Shown here: one piece after another, positions 1 through 8,681 of the stretch
Numbering within the stretch: position 1 is the stretch's first letter
Layout: the number at the start of each line of letters is the position of its first letter
DNA from: Streptomyces griseoviridis
GTDB lineage: Bacteria; Actinomycetota; Actinomycetes; Streptomycetales; Streptomycetaceae
Assembly (NCBI RefSeq): GCF_005222485.1
Contig: NZ_CP029078.1
Span: 4,801,501-4,865,500, forward strand
Direction of reading: 5' to 3'
Length of the DNA: 64,000 nt
Made by a program: the position numbers and the translations under genes
The notes under the pieces: generated by a model
Database searches by the model: none
Told to the model about the DNA's origin: nothing
The model's input: only the letters and a program-made list of their open reading frames with translations

Positions 1-1509
<1,509 letters not shown>

Positions 1510-1696
1510 CGCCGATCACCCTTCCCAGCGCCTGCCTGCGTCACGGGGATCAGCGTAGGGCCTGCGGCGCGGGATGGAAGCGGCGGACGTCGGGCGGCGG
1601 CGTTCCCGTGCCCCGGCCGGCCCGAACTCAGGGGGCCCGCCCCGGCCGCACCCTCCGGGCTAAAGGCACCCCCGCGTATCCGACATACACCACTTC

Positions 1697-1722
1697 GGTA
1701 CATGAACTGCGGTTGGTACATG
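1697..1722 (+). promoter_or_regulatory. Direct repeat at the start of the first antitoxin gene, possible operator
   Basis: GGTACATG occurs at 1697-1704 and again at 1715-1722, 18 bp apart, and the second copy overlaps the preferred start codon. Antitoxins of this kind usually repress their own promoter, so these are candidate operator half-sites. A related 12-bp palindrome CGGTACGTACCG lies after the toxin gene at 2466-2477. Confidence 0.4.
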
Positions 1723-1980
1723 TCCATGAAGCGCACGAACGTCTACGCCGACCCCGAGGACCTGGCGATCATCAAGGAGGCCGCCAGACGGCGGGGCGTA
1801 AGCGAGGCCGAGATCATCCGCCAGGGGATCCACCTCGCGGCGATGGCGAACCGGGTCTGGGACGAGCCGTTGTTCTCGCGGACCTTCGAGGGACCGGGCC
1901 GTACGCCGTCCAGGACCGACGTCCGTGACGCGGTCGTCGACGCGGTCCGACGCGAGACGGACCCCGGAACCGCCGCGTGA
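1720..1980 (+). CDS. VapB-type antitoxin, ribbon-helix-helix
   Basis: Small protein of about 86 residues, predicted antitoxin and autorepressor. The N-terminus (MKRTNVYADPEDLAIIKEAA) has the short strand followed by helices expected of a CopG/ribbon-helix-helix DNA-binding fold; the C-terminal half, rich in Arg and Asp, would bind the toxin. Starts at 1702, 1720 and 1726 are all possible; 1720 is used because MSMKRTNVYADP gives the usual short lead-in. The stop overlaps the toxin start by 4 nt (GTGA), so the two are translationally coupled. Assignment rests on this arrangement with a PIN protein and on the N-terminal pattern, not on a database match. Confidence 0.8.
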   Translation: MSMKRTNVYADPEDLAIIKEAARRRGVSEAEIIRQGIHLAAMANRVWDEPLFSRTFEGPGRTPSRTDVRDAVVDAVRRETDPGTAA

Positions 1981-2420
1981 TCATCGTCATCGCGGACCCG
2001 TCCGGCCTCCTGGCCGCTCTCGACTCGACCCACCCGGAACACGGGGGAGCGAACGAGGCGATCATGGCGGCCGGCCTCCTGATCATGTCTCCGCTCCTGC
2101 TGGCGGAGCTGGACCATGTGGCCACGCGTGGGCTCGGCCGGGAGGCCGCCGTGAGCGCGGTCGACGACCTCAGACGCTGGGTGGGGCGGGGCAGGGTCGT
2201 CCTGCCGGAGATCACGGAGGACCACCTGGGCGCCGCTCAGTCCGTCCGCGCCCGCTACCGCGCGCTGGACCTCGACCTCGCCGACGCGCTGAACGTGGCC
2301 CTGGCCGCGGACTACGACACCGACGCGATCCTCACCCTCGACCGACGCGACTTCCGCGCGGTGCGACCGCTGGGCCGCCACAAGACGTTCCGAGTCCTGC
2401 CGGACGACCTGCCGCTGTGA
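1977..2420 (+). CDS. VapC-type PIN-domain toxin (ribonuclease)
   Basis: PIN-domain endoribonuclease of 147 residues, the toxin partner of the upstream antitoxin. The acidic metal-binding residues expected in PIN proteins are in place: D7 in the first strand (VIADPSGLLA), E44 (LLLAELDH), D103 (LADALNVALA) and D122 (LTLDRRDF). Known VapC toxins cut tRNA or rRNA in a Mg-dependent way; the target here cannot be read from sequence. The GTG start overlaps the antitoxin stop. An 11-bp direct repeat (CACTTCGGTAC) at 1691-1701 and 2461-2471 brackets the module. Confidence 0.88.
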   Translation: MIIVIADPSGLLAALDSTHPEHGGANEAIMAAGLLIMSPLLLAELDHVATRGLGREAAVSAVDDLRRWVGRGRVVLPEITEDHLGAAQSVRARYRALDLDLADALNVALAADYDTDAILTLDRRDFRAVRPLGRHKTFRVLPDDLPL

Positions 2421-2595
2421 CGGGGGTGCGCGAGACGTCGAAGTCGCTTCGGCGGAGAGGCACTTCGGTACGTACCGTCAGGCAGAACGAAACCCCGCGT
2501 TTCGGCATGCCCGCTCCTCGGCGTACCCGCTCCTCCTCCACGAGGCGCCAGTGCGCGGCGGCCAAGACGACGAGGACGCCGACGCCCACGACCAA
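2332..2595 (-). pseudogene. Possible small single-pass membrane ORF or remnant
   Basis: This frame encodes a hydrophobic segment (VVGVGVLVVLAAAHW) followed by basic and acidic residues, with strongly GC-ending codons for about the first 30 codons. After that third-position GC drops, and the ORF runs into the 3' end of the toxin gene on the other strand. The only initiators are TTG at 2595 or GTG inside the hydrophobic stretch. The reading frame extends upstream without an ATG to the stop of the next gene (2659). It may be a decayed downstream partner of the 2659-3009 gene. Confidence 0.2.
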
Positions 2596-2658
2596 ACCGG
2601 TGCAGTAGTCCCGCAGTTCCCCGTCCGGTGGGCGAACCGCACGCCCGACGGAGCGGCT

Positions 2659-3009
2659 TCAGTCGCCGGCGAACCACACATAGCTGCCCGGGGTGTCCCC
2701 GCAGTCCTTCAGGATCACCGCGAGATCGTCCAGGGCGGCGCGCTGCTTCTCGTCCGTGCACCGCTCTTTGAGGCCGGGCACTTCGGTGAGGGCGACCGCT
2801 GCCTCCTGCTCGTTCATCACGGTGTCCCCGTAGAGGTCGACGGATGTGAGCCGGCCGGGGACACCGAGGTAGTAGAGCGACCCGAGCGCGTCGGCCAAGG
2901 CCTTTTGATGCCCGTAGCACCCCCGCAGGAACGTCGCGCGCGACTCCTTCCAACTGAGCGCGGGCCGAGCGGAATGCAGTTCCACGTCCATCCCCATGCA
3001 CGCCATCAT
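2659..3009 (-). CDS. Hypothetical protein, 116 residues
   Basis: No family recognised. The product is soluble-looking and mixed helical, with Cys residues near the N-terminus and in the second half (RCTDEKQR, KDCGDTPG) and a C-terminal PGSYVWFAGD. Its pattern (a count-limited loop, VMNEQEAAVALTEVPGLKERC) suggests a small helical regulatory or immunity-type protein, but that is speculation. Starts at 3009, 3006, 2997 and 2991 are possible and none has a convincing ribosome-binding site, so the N-terminus is uncertain. It sits between a toxin-antitoxin pair and gene remnants in an accessory zone. Confidence 0.55.
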   Translation of the reverse strand: MMACMGMDVELHSARPALSWKESRATFLRGCYGHQKALADALGSLYYLGVPGRLTSVDLYGDTVMNEQEAAVALTEVPGLKERCTDEKQRAALDDLAVILKDCGDTPGSYVWFAGD

Positions 3010-3011
3010 GC

Positions 3012-3227
3012 ACAGTGCTGAGGGTTCTGGACAGGGCGGGGTCGGTGGACCGGGCGCCTTCCCGCCCGCCGGTCCTCGGCCCGCCCGATGACGACGACGA
3101 GTCCGGGCGCGGCCTGCTCCTCATCGGGGCCCTGTCCGACCGCTGGGGCTACGACCTGTGTGGCCCAGGGCGGCGCCCGTGGGGCAGACAGGTCTGGGCC
3201 GAACTCCTCGTCGGGGCCGACGAGTGA
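3012..3227 (+). pseudogene. C-terminal remnant of a GHKL (anti-sigma/RsbW-like) ATP-binding protein
   Basis: The translation contains ESGRGLLLIGALSDRWG followed by GRQVWAELLV. This matches the C-terminal G2-box region of the many short ATP-binding regulatory proteins of Streptomyces (usual form ESGRGLLLVxxLADRWG then GKTVWAEL). The preceding LRVLDRAG fits the strand that normally carries the G1 region, but the N-box and most of the domain are absent. The fragment starts abruptly next to the divergent 2659-3009 gene. It is therefore read as the 3' piece of a truncated gene and is unlikely to bind ATP. Confidence 0.6.
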
Positions 3228-3403
3228 GCGTCCCCGGCGCGACGCCCCTGCCCCTCCCGGACGTCACCGGCCTCCGGCCCCGCCAGCAGATGGCGATGGA
3301 ATGCGCCCTCCGCGCCCGCTGCCTGGGAGCGAGCGGCCCTTCGCCAGTCGATCAGAGCCGCGCGGCGCACTGGCCGCCCGCTGTGCCATTTCAAATGGCA
3401 TAA
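3224..3403 (+). pseudogene. Small ORF coupled to the ATPase remnant, truncated at the next TA promoter
   Basis: A GTG at 3224 overlaps the stop of the ATPase remnant (GTGA), and the frame uses GC-ending codons to about 3340. The product contains TGLRPRQQMAMECALRARCLG, which looks like a helical DNA-binding or partner fragment. The stop (TAA, 3401-3403) falls inside the -10 box of the next module, which suggests that a once longer gene was cut by arrival of that module. No family is assigned. Confidence 0.35.
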
Positions 3404-3404
3404 T
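3384..3404 (+). promoter_or_regulatory. Promoter/operator of the second TA module; leaderless
   Basis: TGCCATTT-C-AAATGGCA is a perfect inverted repeat with 8-bp arms (3384-3400). It overlaps a good -10 hexamer, CATAAT (3399-3404). The antitoxin GTG lies at 3411, where transcription should start, so the mRNA is predicted to be leaderless and the repeat is the likely antitoxin binding site. No clear -35 is seen. Confidence 0.65.
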
Positions 3405-3410
3405 CGGAGT

Positions 3411-3692
3411 GTGACTGACGACGACGTTGACTTCCCGCCCGGCGACGGCCCCACCAGCGGTATCTCCGTCACCTTGACCGCCGGAACCCTCCAGGCCATC
3501 CGTGAGCGGGTCGGCAAGCGAGGCGTCTCGGCTTATCTGGAGAAGGCGGCCCAGCGGCAGATCGAGCGCGATAATCTGGACGAGCTGATCGCGGACTTCG
3601 ACCAGGTGCACGGTCCGGCCGACCCCGAGGCCGTGGCGGCCAAGCGTGCCCGGCTGACGGGCGGCGCCACGAACGCCGGAGCGGCCGCGTGA
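3411..3692 (+). CDS. VapB-type antitoxin
   Basis: Predicted antitoxin of 93 residues. The central SVTLTAGTLQAIRERVGKRG followed by SAYLEKAAQRQIE resembles a ribbon-helix-helix core; the C-terminal part (LIADFDQVHGPADPEAV) matches antitoxin tails that wrap PIN toxins. The GTG at 3411 is chosen because it coincides with the expected transcription start after the CATAAT box; there is no ribosome-binding site. Its stop overlaps the toxin start (3689) by 4 nt. The inverted repeat over the -10 box implies autoregulation. Confidence 0.85.
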   Translation: MTDDDVDFPPGDGPTSGISVTLTAGTLQAIRERVGKRGVSAYLEKAAQRQIERDNLDELIADFDQVHGPADPEAVAAKRARLTGGATNAGAAA

Positions 3693-4087
3693 GCGGTGTC
3701 CTGGTTCTGGACAGCGAGGGCCTGGCAAAGGCCGTCCAGCGGGATCGGGAGATCCACGAATGGCTGACGGCGGCTCGCGACGCGGACCTGCCAGTGATCA
3801 CCTCGGCCGCCGTGCTGGTGGAGGTGATCCACCCGAAGGTCAACGACGCCGCACTGAAGTGGACCCTGTCCCGCCTGACCGTCGAGCCCGTGACCCAAGC
3901 CGTCGCGCAGTCCGCCGCCGCGTTGCTGCGGGCGGCGGGGTTGCACGGCCACAAGTACGCCATCGACGCCATGCTGTGCGCGACCGCCTTGCAGCATCCC
4001 GGCCGGGTGACGATTCTGACGCCGGACGTGGAAGACATCGGGCTGCTCACCGCCGAGCACCCGCGCCTGAGCGCCGAGAAGGTCTGA
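3689..4087 (+). CDS. VapC-type PIN-domain toxin (ribonuclease)
   Basis: PIN-domain protein of 132 residues, toxin partner of the preceding antitoxin. Acidic residues expected at the active site are D8 (LVLDSEGL), E45 (VLVEVIH), D93 (YAIDAMLCATAL) and D113 (ILTPDVED). Length and motif spacing are normal, so it is probably an active RNase. It overlaps the antitoxin by GTGA. Its sequence is clearly different from the PIN toxin at 1977-2420, so the two modules are separate acquisitions and not a recent duplication. Three 17-bp repeats follow the stop codon. Confidence 0.9.
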   Translation: MSGVLVLDSEGLAKAVQRDREIHEWLTAARDADLPVITSAAVLVEVIHPKVNDAALKWTLSRLTVEPVTQAVAQSAAALLRAAGLHGHKYAIDAMLCATALQHPGRVTILTPDVEDIGLLTAEHPRLSAEKV

Positions 4088-4090
4088 GGC

Positions 4091-4141
4091 GCGACGCCTG
4101 GGAGAACGCGACGCCTTGGAGAACGCGGCGCCTTGGGGAAG
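4091..4141. repeat. Three tandem 17-bp near-repeats after vapC
   Basis: GCGACGCCTGGGAGAAC (4091-4107), GCGACGCCTTGGAGAAC (4108-4124) and GCGGCGCCTTGGGGAAG (4125-4141) follow each other without gaps, with 1-3 differences between units. No function is evident. Confidence 0.8.
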
Positions 4142-4218
4142 CGGTGCGCGCCGCGCTGGTCCATCAGGTCCCGGAGCGGACGGGCCCGGCAGGGAGCCAC
4201 GGCCAGTCCGGTGGACAG

Positions 4219-4250
4219 CAAAAAGGCCCGGGTCATTGACCTGGGCCTTC
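4219..4250 (-). terminator. Rho-independent terminator of tRNA-Gly
   Basis: On the minus strand AAGGCCC and GGGCCTT flank an inner pairing GGTCA/TGACC, and a T-run follows immediately. It lies just 3' of the tRNA-Gly gene. Confidence 0.8.
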
Positions 4251-4254
4251 TCCG

Positions 4255-4328
4255 TGGAGCGGGTGACGAGAATCGAACTCGCACTCTCAGCTTGGGAAGC
4301 TGATGTTCTACCACTAAACTACACCCGC
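4255..4328 (-). tRNA. tRNA-Gly, anticodon CCC
   Basis: The minus strand reads GCGGGTG for the acceptor 5' strand and CACCCGC for the 3' strand, then discriminator T and an encoded CCA (4255-4257). The anticodon stem TCAGC/GCTGA encloses the loop TTCCCAA, giving anticodon CCC. The T arm has GCGAGTTCGATTCTCGT. A U discriminator is usual for tRNA-Gly. Its 3' end faces the two vapBC modules, the usual side for integration of mobile DNA, although no att duplication was found. Confidence 0.95.
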
Positions 4329-4577
4329 GCGTGACGCCGACCGAAGGTGGTGTCAGAACGCGTCGTCACTCTACCTCATGCATGGCCCCCGGCGCTGAAG
4401 CGGCGGGGGCCATGGTGTTGCCGGGGGGTGGATCCTGGTGCGGGTGGCCCGAGTTGGGGCGTAGCGTGAGGGCGTGGGAGAGGGGCCGGGCGTGGCCGGA
4501 GTGCCGCCTGGAGAGTCGCTCCTTTGATCCCGTAATGTGGCATTTGCCGTCGGGCGACCGGCAGCCCGGCGCGGCTC

Positions 4578-4766
4578 TTGGGGAAGGGACTCTTGGACTT
4601 GTTGGATCGCACCGTCGTCCGTTGTGCCGAGGGGCACGTGTTCAGCACCGCTTCGTTCCCGCTTCAGCAGGCCGAGCGGCTCGGCCCCGGGCGGCTCGTC
4701 CGGTGCCCACGGTGCGCCCGGCTCCGCAGCGTGGTACCGGTCGGGTTGGAGCGGCAGCAGCAGTAG
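4578..4766 (+). CDS. Small zinc-ribbon-like protein
   Basis: Protein of about 57-62 residues with potential metal ligands in VVRCAEGHVF and RCPRCARLR (one Cys and His, then Cys-X2-Cys), a layout seen in small zinc-ribbon proteins of Streptomyces. It would be cytoplasmic; function unknown. The start codon is a TTG: either 4578, or 4593, which has the better ribosome-binding site (GGGAAGGGA at 4581-4589). GC-ending codons begin around here, which supports a real gene. It stands alone between the tRNA and the phosphoribosyltransferase. Confidence 0.65.
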   Translation: MGKGLLDLLDRTVVRCAEGHVFSTASFPLQQAERLGPGRLVRCPRCARLRSVVPVGLERQQQ

Positions 4767-4897
4767 GCAAGCAGTGAGCGGGGTGGCCCCCGGCCGTGAC
4801 AGCCGACGCAGGCAGGACGGTCGTCACGGCCACGGTGGGCCTCGTCGGCGGTGCTCGGAGCGCGGGTGGGGTCTGTGGGCCCTCCGCGCTCCTTGCG

Positions 4898-4909
4898 TAT
4901 TCTGGGGCC
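4898..4909 (+). promoter_or_regulatory. -10 box of a leaderless promoter for the phosphoribosyltransferase
   Basis: TATTCT (4898-4903) lies 6 nt before the GTG start at 4910 and no ribosome-binding site is present, which fits leaderless transcription. Confidence 0.45.
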
Positions 4910-5413
4910 GTGAGTGAGACACCTGTTCGGGAGAATCTGTCCTACGAGCGGTTCGGGGACGCCGTGCGCGAACTCGCGCAGGTCATCGCCGACGACGGCT
5001 ACGAGCCCGACGTCGTGCTCAGCATCGCCCGCGGCGGTGTCTTCGTCGCCGGCGGGCTCGCCTACGCCCTCGACTGCAAGAACATCCATCTGGTCAACGT
5101 CGAGTTCTACACGGGCGTCGGGACGACGCTCGAGATGCCCGTCATGCTCGCCCCCGTGCCGAACGTGATCGACTTCTCCGACAAGAAGGTCCTGATCACC
5201 GACGACGTCGCCGACACCGGCAAGACCCTCAAGCTGGTCCGCGACTTCTGCCTCGACACCGTCGCCGAGGTGCGCTCCGCCGTCATCTACGAGAAGTCGC
5301 ACTCACTCGTGAAGTGCGAGTACGTCTGGAAGCGCACCGAGGACTGGATCAACTTCCCGTGGTCCGTGCAGCCGCCCGTCGTGCGGCGGGGCGGGCAGGT
5401 GCTCGACGCCTGA
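4910..5413 (+). CDS. Phosphoribosyltransferase (xanthine/guanine type)
   Basis: Type I phosphoribosyltransferase of 167 residues, cytoplasmic, predicted to transfer the phosphoribosyl group of PRPP to a purine base in salvage. The PRPP loop is VLITDDVADTGKTL, and an early SIARGGVFVAGGLAY strand-loop fits the pyrophosphate-binding region. The size and the C-terminal INFPWS resemble the Gpt/XPRT-like branch; the exact base is not determined. GTG 4910 is preferred to an in-frame ATG at 4796 because homology-like sequence starts at SETPVREN and a -10 box lies just upstream. Confidence 0.82.
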   Translation: MSETPVRENLSYERFGDAVRELAQVIADDGYEPDVVLSIARGGVFVAGGLAYALDCKNIHLVNVEFYTGVGTTLEMPVMLAPVPNVIDFSDKKVLITDDVADTGKTLKLVRDFCLDTVAEVRSAVIYEKSHSLVKCEYVWKRTEDWINFPWSVQPPVVRRGGQVLDA

Positions 5414-5532
5414 GCCCGCCCCTGAGCCCGCCCTTGGGGCGCCCCGGGGCCCCGGCCCCCGGCCCCCGGCCCCCGGCCCCTGGGCCCTGGGCCCTGGCCC
5501 CTCGGATCGTGGTCCCTGGGGCCCGCCGTGCT

Positions 5533-6483
5533 CTAGAACGTTCCCAGCTTCACGATCGACAGCAGCGCGATCAACTGGATCGCCGACGCGCCGAGCGCCT
5601 TCGGCCACGGCAGGTCGTGGGAGCGGCTGACCATGATCGTCAGCAGCGCGCCCGCCCCTACCCAGGTCGCCCAGCCGAGGGCCTGGACGAGCGTCGCGTC
5701 GCCGCTGAAGAACATCGCGAAGACCAGGCGCGGCGCGTCCGTGAGGGACGCGATCAGCATGGAGAGGCCGACCGTCGGCTGCCACGCGCCGTCGCCGCCC
5801 AGCTGGCGGGCGAGGGTGTGGGTGACCACGCCCAGCACGAAGAACGACAGCACCATCGCCACCGCCGTCGTCAGGACGATCGGCACCGCGTTGGCGAGGG
5901 TCGCGCTGATGGCGTCGGCGCGGGCGCCGTCGAAGCCGAAGACGGCCAGCAGGCCGTAGAGGAACGTCACGATCAGGGCCGGGCCCCACATCGTGTAGTC
6001 CCGCATCCGCAGGAACGTCGGGGCGGGGGAGAGGACGATCCCCTTCAGCAGGTCCTTCCACGGCAGCCGCGGGCCGGTCGGGCCCGCCGGGGCCGCGGAG
6101 CCCGCCTGGTAGGTGCCGCCCTGCGTGTAGTCCTGGTGGTAGCCGCCCTGCTGGCCCTGCCCACCCTCATTGCCCTGGCCGCCCTGGTGGTAGGCGTGGT
6201 CGTCCACCGAGAAGGACTGGGTGTGGCCCGGGTTGTTCGCCGCGTACGGGTCGGGGCCCGCCTGCGGCCCGTAGCCGCCGTCCCCGAAGTACTCCGGCTC
6301 GCCCTGGCCCGGGTAGCCGCCGCCGGGGCGTCCGTACTGCTGCTGCCCCGGGTACGGCTGGGGTGCCGGGGGATAGCCGTACGACTGTCCCTGCGGCGCC
6401 TGCTGCCCGTATCCGGGGTTCTGCGGTCGCGTCTGCGGGGTGCCGTTGTTCCGCTCGCCCCGTCCCATCCTGAATCCAGCCAC
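5533..6483 (-). CDS. Yip1-family membrane protein with Gly/Gln/Tyr-rich N-terminus
   Basis: Membrane protein of 316 residues. Roughly the first 135 residues are low complexity (repeats of QPYPGQQQYGRPGGG type) and presumably cytoplasmic and disordered. From about residue 140 (LPWKDLLKGIVLSPAPTFLRM) the sequence enters a Yip1 domain with about five hydrophobic helices, including ALIVTFLYGLLAVFGF and LIASLTDAPRLVFAMFF. Yip1-like proteins in actinobacteria have no established role. The gene is convergent with the phosphoribosyltransferase; a C/G-rich degenerate repeat (about 5452-5510) separates them. Confidence 0.8.
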   Translation of the reverse strand: MAGFRMGRGERNNGTPQTRPQNPGYGQQAPQGQSYGYPPAPQPYPGQQQYGRPGGGYPGQGEPEYFGDGGYGPQAGPDPYAANNPGHTQSFSVDDHAYHQGGQGNEGGQGQQGGYHQDYTQGGTYQAGSAAPAGPTGPRLPWKDLLKGIVLSPAPTFLRMRDYTMWGPALIVTFLYGLLAVFGFDGARADAISATLANAVPIVLTTAVAMVLSFFVLGVVTHTLARQLGGDGAWQPTVGLSMLIASLTDAPRLVFAMFFSGDATLVQALGWATWVGAGALLTIMVSRSHDLPWPKALGASAIQLIALLSIVKLGTF

Positions 6484-6633
6484 CCGTCGAACGTACCTGG
6501 TCCCGCTCCGTCCCGCCCCGGGCCCGGCCTCCCCCGCCCGCCTTTGCTGCCGAGCTGTGACATCCCCTAGGGAGCGGATCAGGGGTCCGTCAGGGGGAGT
6601 TCGGGGGTCGGCCGGGGGGAGTTCAGGGGGCGG

Positions 6634-7956
6634 TCAGGGGGCGGTCGAGGGTTGAACCGTCAGAACCGTCAGAACCGTCAGGAACGCGGACGTCGAGAAG
6701 GTCAGCGACGGCTCCGCCGCCACCAGGCCCTTCTTCCGCCCCGGGTAGACGGCGACCGTGTCCTCGGTCTCGCCGCGGTACGTCCGTACGACGAGGTCGG
6801 CGCGGCCGTCGCCGTCGAAGTCGCCGACCGCGACCACCCGGGTGGTGCCCCGGGCCGGCGGTTCCACGGTGACCGTGCCGGACGTCGAGAGGCCCGTCGC
6901 GCGGCCCGGGAAGATCCGCAGCCGGGAGCCGCTGGAGACCAGGTCGCTCAGGCCGTCGCCGTCGAAGTCGGCCGAGTCGAGGGCCGAGCCGGGGACGGGC
7001 AGGGTGGCGCGGGTGGGCGCGGGCAGGTCGTAGCGGAGCGCGGTGCCGCCCATCGCGCCGACCGCCGCGTCCAGGTTCCCGCCCTTGCCGAACCGGCCGA
7101 GCGCGACGTCGAGACCGGCCGGCAGGGTGACGCCCGCGCGGGTCGGGCCGTCGGGGCCGCCGAGGAGGACCGTGCTGGTGGCGGCGCCGTCGGCGGTGCG
7201 CACCAGCAGGTCGTCGTATCCGTCCCGGTCGACGTCGACGGCCGGTGCGGTGGGGATCTCGCCCGGCGACGGGAGGGGGTCGCCGGCCGCGCGCGGGGCG
7301 CCCTTGCGGCTGAACGGGCCGCGCAGATACGTGAGTCGGCCCGCGGAGGCGTGCAGGATGAGGTCGGCGGCGCCGTCGCCGTCGAAGTCGCCGCAGACGG
7401 GCTGGTCGGGCCAGTCGTTGCCGAAGCGCGCCCGGTCGGGGACGGTGAGCTGGACGGCGCGGCCGGTCAGCCCGGCGGGTGAGCCGAAGAGGATCTGCAA
7501 CGGCACCGGCGGGCGGCCCTGGCCGTCGTAGGGCGGGTCGGTGGAGACGACGAGGTCGGTGAAGCCGTCGCCGTCGAGGTCGCAGCTCGCCTCCGCGTCG
7601 AGGACGGCGGGCAGCACGCCCTTGGTCGGCGCGCCCTGCCCGGCAGGGGTGATCAACTGCCGGGCGCCGGGCAGGAGTCCGCGCGGACCGCCGTAGACGA
7701 TCCCGATGCCCGGGTCGTCGGCGTGCTCCTGCTCCTTGACGAGGTCGTTGAGGACGAGGTCGCGGTGGCCGTCGCCGTTGAAGTCGTCGACGGTCTCGCT
7801 GCCGTCACCCCGGGGGATCGGCCGCAGGGCGGGCGCGTCGGCGACGGCGACGGGGGACTTCCGGGCGGGCCCGGCGTCCGCGCCGGGCCCGCAGGCGGTG
7901 ACGAGCAGCATCCCGCCGGCCACGGCCGCCCCCACCAAACCGCTTCGCCCGCGCAC
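6634..7956 (-). CDS. FG-GAP/VCBS-repeat lipoprotein
   Basis: Exported lipoprotein of 440 residues. The signal peptide ends in a lipobox-like LLVTAC, giving a lipidated Cys at about residue 22. The mature part carries at least six calcium-binding motifs of the FG-GAP type (DFNGDGHRDLV, DLDGDGFTDLV, DFDGDGAADLI, DVDRDGYDDLL, DFDGDGLSDLV, DFDGDGRADLV), predicting an integrin-like beta-propeller on the cell surface. The role is probably adhesion or scaffolding, unproven. At the C-terminus a short tandem repeat in DNA (GAACCGTCAG, 6655-6680) encodes repeated LTV. Confidence 0.88.
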   Translation of the reverse strand: MRGRSGLVGAAVAGGMLLVTACGPGADAGPARKSPVAVADAPALRPIPRGDGSETVDDFNGDGHRDLVLNDLVKEQEHADDPGIGIVYGGPRGLLPGARQLITPAGQGAPTKGVLPAVLDAEASCDLDGDGFTDLVVSTDPPYDGQGRPPVPLQILFGSPAGLTGRAVQLTVPDRARFGNDWPDQPVCGDFDGDGAADLILHASAGRLTYLRGPFSRKGAPRAAGDPLPSPGEIPTAPAVDVDRDGYDDLLVRTADGAATSTVLLGGPDGPTRAGVTLPAGLDVALGRFGKGGNLDAAVGAMGGTALRYDLPAPTRATLPVPGSALDSADFDGDGLSDLVSSGSRLRIFPGRATGLSTSGTVTVEPPARGTTRVVAVGDFDGDGRADLVVRTYRGETEDTVAVYPGRKKGLVAAEPSLTFSTSAFLTVLTVLTVQPSTAP

Positions 7957-8201
7957 CGCTCACCCCGTCAGCATCATCGACAACGACCTCGCAATCATGC
8001 ACGCGTTCGAGCGAGGGCGACAGGGGCGACAGCGGCAACTGGGGCGACAGGGGCGACGGTGGCGACGGTGGCGGGCGGGCCTGCGCGGTGGCTGGGTCCT
8101 GGCCGTCCGAGCCCCCGCCCCGGCCTGGCCTTGAGCCCCCGCCCGGCCTGTCCCGCCGCGGCTGACCTGCGGGTCTCGCCGCCTGGGCGCACAGTGGAGT
8201 G

Positions 8202-8630
8202 ATGGACACCAACGGCGTGAGCCTTCTGGCAAGGGGACGGGTGACGACGAGGCTGCCCGCCCAGGACCTCGACCGGGCCCGGCGCTTCTACGCCGAGACC
8301 CTGGGGCTCGACCCGGTCGACGAACGCCCCGGCGGGCTGCTGTACCGGTGCGGGGTGACCGACTTCGTGGTGTTCGCGTCGACCGGCGCGTCACCCGGCA
8401 CGTTCACGCAGATGGCCTGGGAGGTCGAGGACCTCGACACGGTCGTCTCCGAACTCCGGTCCCGTGGCGTGGAGTTCGAGTCGGTGGACGCCCCCGCCAT
8501 CCGGACCGACGACCACGGCATCGCGGAGATCGAGGGCAACTACGCGACCAAGGGCGCGCACGGCGAGCGAGGCGCCTGGTTCCGCGACAGCGAGGGCAAC
8601 CTGATCGGGATCGGGGAGCCCGTTCGATGA
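8202..8630 (+). CDS. VOC-family (glyoxalase/dioxygenase fold) protein
   Basis: Cytoplasmic protein of 141 residues with the paired beta-alpha-beta-beta-beta pattern of the vicinal oxygen chelate fold: VTTRLPAQDLDRARRFYAET in the first half and an EDLDTVVSELRSRGVEF helix followed by WFRDSEGNLIGIGEP in the second. The DSEGNLIGI ending is typical of VOC proteins. Substrate unknown; candidates are glyoxalase-like, fosfomycin-type or antibiotic-binding functions. ATG 8202 is used; GTG 8199 is three bases upstream and equally possible. It converges with the Fe-S protein gene and shares the hairpin at 8724-8760. Confidence 0.85.
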   Translation: MDTNGVSLLARGRVTTRLPAQDLDRARRFYAETLGLDPVDERPGGLLYRCGVTDFVVFASTGASPGTFTQMAWEVEDLDTVVSELRSRGVEFESVDAPAIRTDDHGIAEIEGNYATKGAHGERGAWFRDSEGNLIGIGEPVR

Positions 8631-8681
8631 CGACGACCCCGATGACCGCGGCAACGGTGATCGCGGGGTAGTCGGTTGAAC

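Noticed and set aside
4255..4328. tRNA-Gly as the att site of an integrated element
   Set aside because: No second copy of the tRNA 3' end and no integrase gene was seen in the window, so only a hot-spot remark is made.
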